Assembly (NCBI GenBank): GCA_031262705.1
Contig: JAISHD010000075.1
Location: 1-40,405 of the forward strand
Direction of reading: 5' to 3'
Source of the DNA: Methanocalculaceae archaeon
GTDB taxonomy: Archaea > Halobacteriota > Methanomicrobia > Methanomicrobiales > Methanocorpusculaceae
Length of the DNA: 40,405 bases
This document shows, in pieces, positions 1 to 9,220 of this stretch (the stretch's first letter is position 1; the number at the start of each line of letters is the position of its first letter). Both the position numbers and the translations under genes were made by a program. The notes under the pieces were generated by a model. It was not told the origin of the DNA. It saw nothing but the letters and a program-made list of their open reading frames with translations, and did not search any database.

Positions 1-792
1 AGCATCGGCTATGCGATCGGTCCGGTTCTTGCAGGTGTTCTGATCGCGGTCGGCGGTCTTCCGGCGGTTGCGTGGCTGGTGATTCCGGGTATTGTGGGTG
101 CGACGTGGATGTACCGGAACAACCGGAGATTCCGTCATGCGGCTGGCGATTCTGTGGCGGTACGAAAGCCGGTGAAGACGGAGACCGAGACTCCTGCGGC
201 GAAGAAGAAGTACTGGTGGGTTCCGGCGGGTCTGGTTGTTGCAATCTGTTCGCTGCGGGCATGGGCATATCTTGGCATCATTACATATCTGCCGACGCTT
301 TTGATCCTCGGCCATCATGGTCTTGATACCTTTACGGCGTCGTTTGTGGTGACGGTTATGCTGTTCTTTGGCGTGGCCGGTCAGGTTGCGGGAGGATATA
401 TGTCGGATCGGTTCGGCCGAAAGGAGATGCTGGTCATCGGTCTTGCAGGCGCAATTCCATTCTTTGCGCTGATTTTTTCCGCAAACGAGCTGCTGATGTA
501 TCTGGGTGTGATGATGTATGCATTCTTTGCGTCGTCCTGTTACGTGATGTCTGTGACGATGACGCAGGATCTGCTGCCCGGCAATGTCGGCTTCGCTTCG
601 GGATTGACGCTCGGATTTTCGATGGGTGTGGGTGGAGTCGGGGCTGCGGTCATCGGCTGGGCAGCCGATGTGATGGGGTCGCTTTCTGCGGCGCTGTATC
701 TTCTGATCATCCCTACGGTCCTCTGTCCAATTCTTGCACTGCTGATCAGATATCCGCTGAAGAGCCTGGCCCGGAAAGGTTCTTCGGTGTAA
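1..792 (+). CDS. MFS transporter, C-terminal part (start lies outside window)
   Basis: Frame 1 is open from base 1; hydrophobic TM segments and the MFS-like loop GGYMSDRFGRKEMLVIG. Confidence 0.85.
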   Translation, partial: SIGYAIGPVLAGVLIAVGGLPAVAWLVIPGIVGATWMYRNNRRFRHAAGDSVAVRKPVKTETETPAAKKKYWWVPAGLVVAICSLRAWAYLGIITYLPTLLILGHHGLDTFTASFVVTVMLFFGVAGQVAGGYMSDRFGRKEMLVIGLAGAIPFFALIFSANELLMYLGVMMYAFFASSCYVMSVTMTQDLLPGNVGFASGLTLGFSMGVGGVGAAVIGWAADVMGSLSAALYLLIIPTVLCPILALLIRYPLKSLARKGSSV

Positions 793-834
793 TTTTTTCT
801 GGAAATCGTCGGCAGTGAGATTTCAAAAAAAAGT

Positions 835-2100
835 TCAGATCTTCTTTTCAAGCGCTTTTTCCACGATCTTAATCGCACACAGATCGCCGCACATCGAACA
901 CGTCTCACAGTCGCCGTCACGGTCATGCACCGCACGGGCATGATCCCCGAACAGTGCAAGCGAGTACTGTGCCTCCCAGTCCAGCGTCCGGCGTACCTGT
1001 GCCATAGCTGCCTGCCGGGGAAGCTCTGCCTCGCGTCTGCGGGACAGATCACCGATATGAGCCGCAACCTTCGCAACCCGCGTTCCCTCAATAATATCCT
1101 GCGTATCAGGAAGTGCCAGATGCTCGGACGGCGACACCATACACAGAAAATCCGCACCAGCCGCAGCCGCCGCAGCCCCGCCGACCGCACCCGTAATATG
1201 ATCATAGCCCGGCGCAATATCCGTCACCAGCGGCCCGAGGAGATACAGCGGCGCAAAATCCGTAATCTCCTTAATCATCTTCACATTATAGGAGATCTCA
1301 TTATAGTCCATATGTCCCGGACCTTCGATCATCCTCTGCACCCCCTTCACATGTGCAATCCGGGCCAGTTTTCCAAGCGTCAGATACTCCTGCGACTTCG
1401 CGAGCTTCCCCGAATCCACATACGCTCCGGGCCGCATCCCGTCGCCGAGCGACAGCGCAATCTCATATTCATCCAAAATCTCCAGCAGATAGTCATACTC
1501 CGCATACAGCGGATTCTCCTCGCCGGACGCAAGCATCATCGCCGTATGAAACGACCCGCCCCGGGAAACCACACCCATCACTTTGGGGTCAAGCCGGAGT
1601 GTCTCCACAACCTCCAGATTTACCCCGCAGTGCAGTGTCATGAAATCCACACCCTGCTCAGCCTGTTCACGAATCACCTTGAACAACAAATCCGCGGAGA
1701 GATCAATCACATTACCGGCACGCCGCACTGCCTCATAGATCGGCACCGTCCCCACCGGTATTGCAAGCTTCAGAATCTCGCGACGTATCGCCGCAAGATC
1801 GCCGCCCGTTGACAGATCCATTATCGCATCCGCACCGTTTGCAATCGCGGCGGATGCTTTCTCCATCTCCATTGCAGGATCGCACCGCTGACCCGACGTC
1901 CCGATATTCACATTGATCTTGACCTTTGTCCCCTCACCGATTGCGCAGGGCACATAATCCCGTTTCGCATTCTTCAGAAAAATCGTTCTGCCGGCAGCAA
2001 TGGATCGTGCAAGCGCCTCAGGCGTCATCCCTTCGGCCTTTGCCGTATCGGCAAGACCGGCCACATCGCCTGTCCGGCAGTCGCGGAGTATTGAGTGCAT
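835..2100 (-). CDS. thiC: Phosphomethylpyrimidine synthase ThiC
   Basis: 421 aa; NVNIGTSGQRCDPAMEMEK, MIEGPGHMDYNEI and the C-terminal radical-SAM cysteine motif CETCSMCGDLCAIK. Confidence 0.95.
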   Translation of the reverse strand: MHSILRDCRTGDVAGLADTAKAEGMTPEALARSIAAGRTIFLKNAKRDYVPCAIGEGTKVKINVNIGTSGQRCDPAMEMEKASAAIANGADAIMDLSTGGDLAAIRREILKLAIPVGTVPIYEAVRRAGNVIDLSADLLFKVIREQAEQGVDFMTLHCGVNLEVVETLRLDPKVMGVVSRGGSFHTAMMLASGEENPLYAEYDYLLEILDEYEIALSLGDGMRPGAYVDSGKLAKSQEYLTLGKLARIAHVKGVQRMIEGPGHMDYNEISYNVKMIKEITDFAPLYLLGPLVTDIAPGYDHITGAVGGAAAAAAGADFLCMVSPSEHLALPDTQDIIEGTRVAKVAAHIGDLSRRREAELPRQAAMAQVRRTLDWEAQYSLALFGDHARAVHDRDGDCETCSMCGDLCAIKIVEKALEKKI

Positions 2101-2138
2101 TCGATTATATCATTTGTTCTCACGACTCATTATACTGT

Positions 2139-2741
2139 ATGAGTGAACCTATCCGCTGGCTCAGAGAGATCGGCTGGCGTGCAAACTCCTATGTCTGCGG
2201 GAACATTCTCGTCGACGCTTCCCAGCCGGTGACGGCGGTTGCCCCCTACAAAGATCAGATCGAAACAATCGTCCTCACCCACGGCCACTTCGATCACATG
2301 GCAAATCTTGCCGCCCTCGCAGACCTTTGCAACGCAAAGGTCTGTATCGGGGAAGGCGACCTCGCCTTTCTTGCCGACGACTTCCTCTCGCTTGCAACCA
2401 ACTTCGGCGGACACGCGCCCGGTATTGCCGCCGAACCGCTCAAGGATGGAGACCGCATCGATGAGTTCGTCATCATACACACACCCGGTCACACGCGGGG
2501 AAGCATCTGTCTCTACCGTGAAGAAGACGGCGCCTTAATCACCGGAGACACCCTCTTCCCGCACGGTTCGTTCGGCAGAACCGACCTGCCGACCGGCAGC
2601 CATGCAGACCTCGTTGCCTCCATCAACCGGCTGGCGGCACTGCGTATCGACTCGCTGTGGTGCGGCCATGATATGCCTGTTCCGTCCGGTGCAATGCGGG
2701 ACGTGCTCCTCTCCCAGACAGAAGTACCAAAGTATGGATAA
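2139..2741 (+). CDS. MBL-fold metallo-hydrolase (glyoxalase II-like)
   Basis: THGHFDHMANLAAL, HTPGHTRGSICLY, GDTLFPHGSFGRTD and CGHD motifs. Start set at the internal ATG 2139 of the ORF that begins at 1926. Confidence 0.9.
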   Translation: MSEPIRWLREIGWRANSYVCGNILVDASQPVTAVAPYKDQIETIVLTHGHFDHMANLAALADLCNAKVCIGEGDLAFLADDFLSLATNFGGHAPGIAAEPLKDGDRIDEFVIIHTPGHTRGSICLYREEDGALITGDTLFPHGSFGRTDLPTGSHADLVASINRLAALRIDSLWCGHDMPVPSGAMRDVLLSQTEVPKYG

Positions 2742-3174
2742 AGGAGTCTACTGCCTGCTGCTGGAGTGCACAGCATCGCAGACGATTCGGATCGGTGCAC
2801 TGGGTGAACGGGAGTTTGCCCCCGGCTGGTATCTGTATGCCGGCTCGGCTCTCGGCAGCGGCGGCCTTTCCCGGGTGAGCCGCCATATCCGGTTCTACCG
2901 CGAACAGTACCGGAGGCCGAAATGGCATATCGACTATCTCATGGCGGATGCCAGCGCCCGGCTCCGTAAAGTAATCTACGCAAAAACGAAAGAGGATCTT
3001 GAGTGCGTGCTCGCCGCAGCCATCGGCGGTGACGGCGTTCCTGAATTCGGCTGTTCGGACTGCGACTGTGCAACGCATCTCTTTTACCGGCGAACGATGC
3101 CGGAAGCGGAAGTACTGGCCGCGTTTGAGCGGACAGGACTCTGTGGTGTGGTGCACGAAGTGGACGAAACCTGA
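2734..3174 (+). CDS. DUF123 / GIY-YIG-type nuclease family protein
   Basis: GVYCLLLE...GWYLYAGSALG...RHIRFY...KWHIDYL, typical of archaeal DUF123 proteins; overlaps the upstream gene by 8 bp. Confidence 0.8.
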   Translation: MDKGVYCLLLECTASQTIRIGALGEREFAPGWYLYAGSALGSGGLSRVSRHIRFYREQYRRPKWHIDYLMADASARLRKVIYAKTKEDLECVLAAAIGGDGVPEFGCSDCDCATHLFYRRTMPEAEVLAAFERTGLCGVVHEVDET

Positions 3175-3190
3175 AAAAAGAAGGAGAGAA

Positions 3191-5205
3191 TCACTCTCTC
3201 CGCAACAAAAACACCCCTGCCGCAATACATCCTGCAAGAATACCTGCAAGCGGAACAGGGGCTGCGGGCGTGGTCGGCGTCCCGCCGCCGGACGACGAAA
3301 TATCTCCGCCTGAGGACACCGTTACCTCTTCATCAATCAGATTGCTCTCCACCACAAGCCAGGAAAGCTGTTCTGCGGGGAACTCCTCATACCACAGATT
3401 TTTCAGGGGATCCTCCCCGAACATGAACGGGGTTCCCGCAACCGGTGTGATCATATCCTCCTCTTCGTTATAGACCAGCAGATCCGGCACAAACACATCG
3501 CCGGGCAGCAGATCCGTAGTATCCCACAGCTGCAGACTCACCAGACCGGTTGCTTCGTCCCGCAGAACTGCAGCCACCTGCATACGGAGAACATCCCATA
3601 CTGCCGGATCAAGTATTATGGTTATCATCGACTCATGAGTGTCTTCCACGCCATCTGCCACCCGCGTCAGATTACCTTCAATTGAGTAAATTTCCCGCAG
3701 TCCCCCATCTTCATACATCGTTCCCGCATACTTCATGCTGATCAGCACATCCTCTCCGCCATCGTTGAACACAAACCATTTTCCGTCCCATTCGCAAGGG
3801 TAATACCTGCCGGTCGGCACCATCTTCCATATGCCGTCGTCCGATTCGTTATAGATTTTCTCCAGCGGTCGTTCTCCGATCACAATATCAGATCCGTTCA
3901 CGGTGTAGAGATACCCCGCAGTCGTCTCGGTGATACCGGAGTCGTCATGTTCCTCCCCACCGCCTTCCTCATCAGGTGTCTGCGTCGCTCCGGCTTCTGC
4001 GGCTTCTGCAACCACAGAGACGTAGGTGGTGTAAAAATCATGCCAGCCTCCGCTGTCCAGCGACACCGCCTCTCCCAGTACCTCATTTCCCGGAATGGTG
4101 GAGTAGTAGAGGTAGGGGAAGGAGGTTACGGCAATGCCTCTGGCGGAGGAGGATTGGCCGTTGTCTGTGGCGGCAATAACCGCTGTGTCAACTGCCGTCA
4201 TCAGATCTCCTGCGGCGGTATGCAGTTCTCCGTCCACAGTATTCGCATAGATGTTTTCGGCAAACTGCCACAGATCAATGGAGACAGGAGTATCAGAACT
4301 GCTGCCGTCACCAAATACCTGGGTTTTGTGGTAGGCATCACTGATTGCCGGGAGAGTGTTGGCAGAAGACAGCGCATCTTCAAGAGCTGCACCAAAGGTG
4401 TTCAGCGCAGCCACCACTCCCGGAACCTTCGCCGACTCAATCAGCGCATAGGTACTTACATCTTCATTCCGGGCAGTTCCGATGATCTGTTCCCCGAGTT
4501 CTTTGGGAGAGATTGCCGGATACTCAGACAGCACCCGGCCAAGTTCCGTGTAGTTCACCGCGCTTCTGTCAACGACCTGCTCAGCGGCGATCAGGTAGCC
4601 GGCATGATCCTTGAGGACACTGAATGCTTCCACCGTACCCATAAGGCAGGAGTACATGACGATCATGTCATAATTCCTGCCCAAAAGACCTTTATCCATA
4701 TCCGGCAGCGACAGCATTCTATTGGTTACGGTGTTCATTCCGTATCCGGTTGCTCCGCCTCCATGATCCAGAAAGATGAGATATGTGTTCTCCCCGTCAA
4801 GGTTTGTGCTGTGCTGATAGGTTTCTGCAGAGGCGAGCGCTTTCTGCACGCCGTCAGGTGTGGAGATGTCTGCATCAATCCGTTCCAGAACTTCGGCATC
4901 CTCACTCACGTTTCCATTGTGGGTTGTCAGATCATCATGCAAAAGCGATACGTTGGTTATGGTGATGCCATTGTCCCAGCCGCTTTTCTTGGATCCGCCG
5001 TAGATGATCAGCATCTCGCCTGCGTCCGAGTTCCAGCCGGATGTCATGTCCTGCATGAGATCAGACATCTCCCCATGCTCGGATTCAAGATCAGCTCCGA
5101 CAATGTAGATGATGAGATAATTCTTCGCGGTACCGCTTTCCGTTCCGGCAGCCGCCGCGGTGCGATGCAGGCCGCAACCAGCAGCAGTACAAGAACAGCA
5201 GACAT
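3191..5205 (-). pseudogene. Clostripain-family (C11) cysteine peptidase, surface lipoprotein/membrane-anchored; reading frame broken in the signal-peptide region
   Basis: Main ORF 3191..5068 has YLIFLDHGGGATGYGMN and DMIVMYSCLMGTVE (His/Cys region) and the C-terminal TM segment VPLAGILAGCIAAGVFLLRRE. The signal sequence MSAVLVLLLVAACIA lies in another frame (ATG at 5205), and the intervening in-frame sequence reads TAAAAGTESGTAKNYLIIYIVGADLESEHGEMSDL. Confidence 0.75.
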
Positions 5206-5335
5206 TATCCGGATTCGTTGTTGGTTTTTTTCAGGGATCAATGATTTTTCCTCTCTTCTATCTGGAGATGGGACTGCATGATATATTAACCCATTCCGTC
5301 TCCGGAGATGTATGAAAAAAAGTGGAATGAGGCTG

Positions 5336-6277
5336 TTATTCCAGTGTTCCAAGCCGGTCGCCGATCGCCAGATAATGCCCGTTCATCAGCTCAAACCCCG
5401 GCATCTCCCGTTTTCCCTCCGGTTTTGCCGACAGAATACACACCGCCCCCGCTCCCGTCATCACAACCGGCCCCTTCTTCTTTATCACATCCACCACCTC
5501 GCCCGGCAGCCCTGAATACCCTTCGGGCACCCGCTCACTCCTGTAAATCAGCAACCGCTTCCCGTCCGGCAGCCGTGTATTCGCACATGGTACTGGAGAC
5601 AGTCCCCGGATGCGGTTATGCACAACTACTGCCGGAAGACTCCAGTCGATCACACACTCCTCCTTCGTAATCGACGGAGCAAACGTCACCTGTTCCGGGT
5701 CCTGCGGAACTGCACACACACCGCCGCAGTCAATCTGATCCAGTGCCTCCATGAGTGTTTCGGCACCGAGAACTGCCAGTCGGTCGTGCAGCTCCCCGAA
5801 CGTCTCATCCTCTCCAACATCCAGCGAACGTGAAAGAATCACATCGCCTGCGTCCAGTTCCGGCGTAATATACATAATCGACACTCCTGCTTCCGCATCA
5901 CCGTTCAGTACTGAGTACTGCATCGGTGCTGCACCGCGATAACGGGGCAGCAGCGACCCGTGAATATTGATCGTCCGGTGCTTCGGCAGATTGATGATCC
6001 CGTCCGGAATCATCATCCCGAACGCCACCACCACGCCGACGTCCGGCGCAAGAGCCGCGAGTTTCTCCGTGAGGGCGGGATCCTTCATCGACTCCGGCTG
6101 AAAGACCGGGACCTCATGTGCCAGTGCCCATTCCTTCACCGGCGAAAACGCAATCTTGTTTCCCCGCCGGTTCGGCTTGTCCACCCGTGTCACCACACCC
6201 ACGATCTCATGACGGGTCGCAACCGCCTCCAGTGCCGGAACTGCATAGGCGGGCGTTCCCATAAACAGGACCTTCAT
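5336..6277 (-). CDS. fmt: Methionyl-tRNA formyltransferase
   Basis: 313 aa; MKVLFMGTPAYAVPALEAV, NIHGSLLPRYRGAAPMQYSVLNGD, DAGDVI. Confidence 0.93.
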   Translation of the reverse strand: MKVLFMGTPAYAVPALEAVATRHEIVGVVTRVDKPNRRGNKIAFSPVKEWALAHEVPVFQPESMKDPALTEKLAALAPDVGVVVAFGMMIPDGIINLPKHRTINIHGSLLPRYRGAAPMQYSVLNGDAEAGVSIMYITPELDAGDVILSRSLDVGEDETFGELHDRLAVLGAETLMEALDQIDCGGVCAVPQDPEQVTFAPSITKEECVIDWSLPAVVVHNRIRGLSPVPCANTRLPDGKRLLIYRSERVPEGYSGLPGEVVDVIKKKGPVVMTGAGAVCILSAKPEGKREMPGFELMNGHYLAIGDRLGTLE

Positions 6278-6780
6278 TTCGTCTCCTCACGAAGAGCCGC
6301 TGACGCCGCCAGCCGTTCCAGATCGCGGGAGACCAGTTTGCGGGCAATCGGGGTGATACGATCAACGAAGAGCACCCCGTCAAGGTGATCGAACTCATGC
6401 TGGAATACCCGTGCGGGGTAATCCTTCAAATCCTCCTCGACCGTTTCGCCCGCCTCGTTCTGATACCGCACCACAATTCGTTTCGGTCGCCGGACTTTCT
6501 TGTGAATGCCCGGAACCGAAAGACATCCCTCCTCCATCTCCACGGTGGAGTTGCCGGTGGAGATAATCTCGGGATTAATGACTTTGCGGACTTTATCGCC
6601 TGCATCCATGACAAAAAACCGTTGGGATACGCCGATCTGCGGGGCGGCGAGGCCGACGCCCCGGCTGTTCCGCATGCACGGCACCATTTCGTCCAGCAGA
6701 CTGCACAGCTCGGGAGTGATGGACTCAACCGGCGCGGCAGTGTCTGCGAGGATTTTTTCTCCGTAAATATAGACCCGCAT
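6274..6780 (-). CDS. def: Peptide deformylase
   Basis: 168 aa; the three PDF motifs GVGLAAPQIG, EEGCLSVPG and FQHEFDHLDGVLF; overlaps fmt by 4 bp. Confidence 0.95.
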   Translation of the reverse strand: MRVYIYGEKILADTAAPVESITPELCSLLDEMVPCMRNSRGVGLAAPQIGVSQRFFVMDAGDKVRKVINPEIISTGNSTVEMEEGCLSVPGIHKKVRRPKRIVVRYQNEAGETVEEDLKDYPARVFQHEFDHLDGVLFVDRITPIARKLVSRDLERLAASAALREETK

Positions 6781-7051
6781 AATGAGGTATTATTTGTGCG
6801 GCAGACTACATCAACTCTGCGCAATTTCCCGATAATCAGGAAAAATAGGAGATTTATTATCTGTCAGGCCTTTGTAGCAGGCAGGGGTGCCCGCCTCGAA
6901 GAAGGTGGTACGTATCAACCAACAAAAATATACATTCATCGTCTTCAACGACGTATAGTATAGGTCCGGGTTCTTGCCCGTATCCCGTCCGCCAGCATTG
7001 ACGCGGACACAGTCACTGATCCCCCGATTCACCCTCCACTCAGGTGATACT

Positions 7052-8740
7052 ATGACAAAAAGTGAACTCCCCATTCCCCCAAATACCGAGTCCGGCCTTG
7101 ACCTCGCCGGATTTTTGACCCCGATTGAACCAGCACCGGCCAATGCGGCCGCTCCCCCCTCCGGCCCGCAGCATTTTCCGGCGGTGTTTTTTGTACATGA
7201 GAAGATTACGGATTCTGTGCAGCAGGTGCATCTCGCCCTCGCCCGGCTCAATGCGGCCTCGCCGCGTGGTCCGGTTATTTTCCGGCAGGACGGCCGTCTT
7301 GTCCGTGTCATCCGAACCGAAGACAACGCCTACGCCGTCGTCCCGCTGGACAGGAACCGTCTGCGGCTGGCGCTTTCCGAGGCAGGAACCTGGAAACGGT
7401 TCCTAAAAGAGGATATCACCGAGCCGGATAATGCTCTGCTGGATGCAGCGGTTGCAGCCCCTCCCGAGCGCTACCGGCTGATTCCGGTACTTGCGGGCCT
7501 CCACTCCGGCGCACTGCTTCGTCCTGACGGGACGGTGGCATGCACGGCAGGGTTTGATGCGGCGACGGGATTTTTCCTGACCGGGTCGTTTGCACTTCCT
7601 CCGGTACCGGAACATCCGACCGGAGAGGACGTCAGGTTTGTCCGCGAGATGTTTGCGGACATTTTCAATGAGTTTCTGTTTGCGGCAGAGACAGATCGGG
7701 AGAATGCGGTTGCCGCACTGATGACGGCGATTCTCCGCCCGACACTTGCAGGACCGGTACCGATCTGGGCGATTGATAAGAATACGCCGCGTGCGGGCGG
7801 TACGCTGCTTGCTCTGGTGACGGGTGCTCTTGCGTACGGGGAGCTTCCGCTGATGTATGCGGCGAGCCGCAGGCGTGATGAGATGGAGAAGGTGGTACGC
7901 ATGGCACTACGGGAGCAGGGCCGGTTTGTGCTGCTGGATAATGTTGCGCCGGGTGCGGACTGGACTCCGGAGGTGCTGCTGTCGGCGACTTCAGGATCGG
8001 GACGGGTGCTGTCCCGGAATATGGGGACGTTCTCGTCGTTTGCGAGTAAATCTCCGGCATTTTTTGTGGTGAACGGTGTGCATCTGGATATTCGGGCGGA
8101 TGTGACGGGCCGGATGTTTCTGGTGCGGCTGTCTGAGCCGAAGGCATGGCAGGAGATGCGGTTCCGCCGGACGAAGACGGAGCTGCTGGAGCTGGCAACG
8201 GCGATGCATCCACAGGCGGTGTGGGGTGCGGCGGTGCTGCTGCGGTTCTGGCACGATGCGGGTGAGCCTGCGTTCCAGCTCGCGTCCGGGAATCTGTCGG
8301 AGTTTCCGGAGTGGCTGCGTGTGGTGGGCGGCACGCTTTCCTACGCGGGCTGGACAGAGGTTCTGGCAAATCAGGGCGAGATGCAGACGGAGGAGAATGC
8401 GGCGGATGCGGAGGGGGCAGAGCTGGTGGCGGCGCTTCATGTGGTGTTTGGGGAGGAGCGGTTTTCGGCAAAGGCTCTGCTGAAGGTTCTGATTACGGAA
8501 GGGACAGCCCGGAAACGTGGTGAGGGGGTTGACGGGCTGCTGAATTATGCGGATGAAGGGATGATCCGATCAGCGGTGGCAGGTACGCTGTCTTCGGTGA
8601 AGGTGGGGATGTGGCTGAAGGGGTTTGTAGGGACGCGGTTTGCAGGGGCGGAGTGGTATGTGGATAGGTCTGCGGTGCGGACGGGGAATGTCTGGCAGTA
8701 TGTTCTCCGTCCGGTGGAGAGTCAGGCTACCCTCAGCTAA
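7052..8740 (+). CDS. Replication-type/primase-associated AAA-like ATPase (mobile-element derived?), degenerate P-loop
   Basis: Start ATG 7052 with upstream AGGTGATAC. Core PIWAIDKNTPRAGGTLLALVTGALAYGE (Walker A position), RFVLLDNV (Walker B position) and FFVVNGVHLDIRADVTGRMFLVRL (sensor-like), resembling phage/plasmid primase-helicase cores. Confidence 0.45.
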   Translation: MTKSELPIPPNTESGLDLAGFLTPIEPAPANAAAPPSGPQHFPAVFFVHEKITDSVQQVHLALARLNAASPRGPVIFRQDGRLVRVIRTEDNAYAVVPLDRNRLRLALSEAGTWKRFLKEDITEPDNALLDAAVAAPPERYRLIPVLAGLHSGALLRPDGTVACTAGFDAATGFFLTGSFALPPVPEHPTGEDVRFVREMFADIFNEFLFAAETDRENAVAALMTAILRPTLAGPVPIWAIDKNTPRAGGTLLALVTGALAYGELPLMYAASRRRDEMEKVVRMALREQGRFVLLDNVAPGADWTPEVLLSATSGSGRVLSRNMGTFSSFASKSPAFFVVNGVHLDIRADVTGRMFLVRLSEPKAWQEMRFRRTKTELLELATAMHPQAVWGAAVLLRFWHDAGEPAFQLASGNLSEFPEWLRVVGGTLSYAGWTEVLANQGEMQTEENAADAEGAELVAALHVVFGEERFSAKALLKVLITEGTARKRGEGVDGLLNYADEGMIRSAVAGTLSSVKVGMWLKGFVGTRFAGAEWYVDRSAVRTGNVWQYVLRPVESQATLS

Positions 8741-8746
8741 GGTTCT

Positions 8747-9016
8747 GCTAACCTTCTGCCACCCTATTTTTGCGATATATTCGTTTGTTTTTTGATTTGT
8801 CCTGTTTGCTTTGAGATTGCCAGGTTGCTAACCTTTTGTGTGATCTGTCTCTATTTCTATGGGGTTGTTGTGTGAGAATTGTTTGTATTTCCGGTATGGC
8901 GGTATGGATCACACATGAGGTTAGCAGGTTAGCAAAAGCGTTTGTCTGGCGTTGGATTTTTTATCAGGGAAAGAAATGCTGACTACAGATTAGCAAAAGG
9001 CTGGCATGGGGTTAGC
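8747..9016. repeat. Cluster of GGTTAGC/GCTAACC iteron-like repeats including an imperfect 19-bp inverted repeat
   Basis: GCTAACC at 8747 and 8827; GGTTAGC at 8919, 8927 (tandem AGGTTAGCAGGTTAGC) and 9010. Inverted repeat GCTAACCTTTTGTGTGATC (8827-8845) / GATCACACATGAGGTTAGC (8907-8925), 17/19 matched. Confidence 0.7.
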
Positions 9017-9220
9017 ATAGGTTTTACGAGATGGTCCGCATTTTTGCATCGTTTGTATTGAATTTATAGACGATTGTGGCGTTCATTGTTTCCTCACGTA
9101 AAAACACTGAGAGATAAAAACAATATCAATAAAGATTCTGGAAACTACCTACCCATAAACATTATGATGATTAATCATGAGAGGAAAATTATTTATTATG
9201 TACGGATCCAATTTTATTTC

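Noticed and set aside
925-1812. 295-aa plus-strand ORF opposite thiC
   Set aside because: Antisense shadow of a clear ThiC gene; Arg/His-rich composition and no recognisable domain.
3947-5281. 444-aa plus-strand ORF opposite the clostripain-like peptidase
   Set aside because: Antisense to a gene with recognisable catalytic motifs; no domain seen.
7471-8334. 287-aa minus-strand ORF (and the 268-aa ORF 7665-8471) opposite the replication-type ATPase
   Set aside because: Ser/Pro/Arg-rich shadow ORFs typical of GC-rich antisense frames; the plus-strand ORF has a good RBS and an ATPase layout.
8747-9016. CRISPR array
   Set aside because: Repeat units are only 7-8 bp core with irregular spacing and mixed orientation, so not CRISPR-like.
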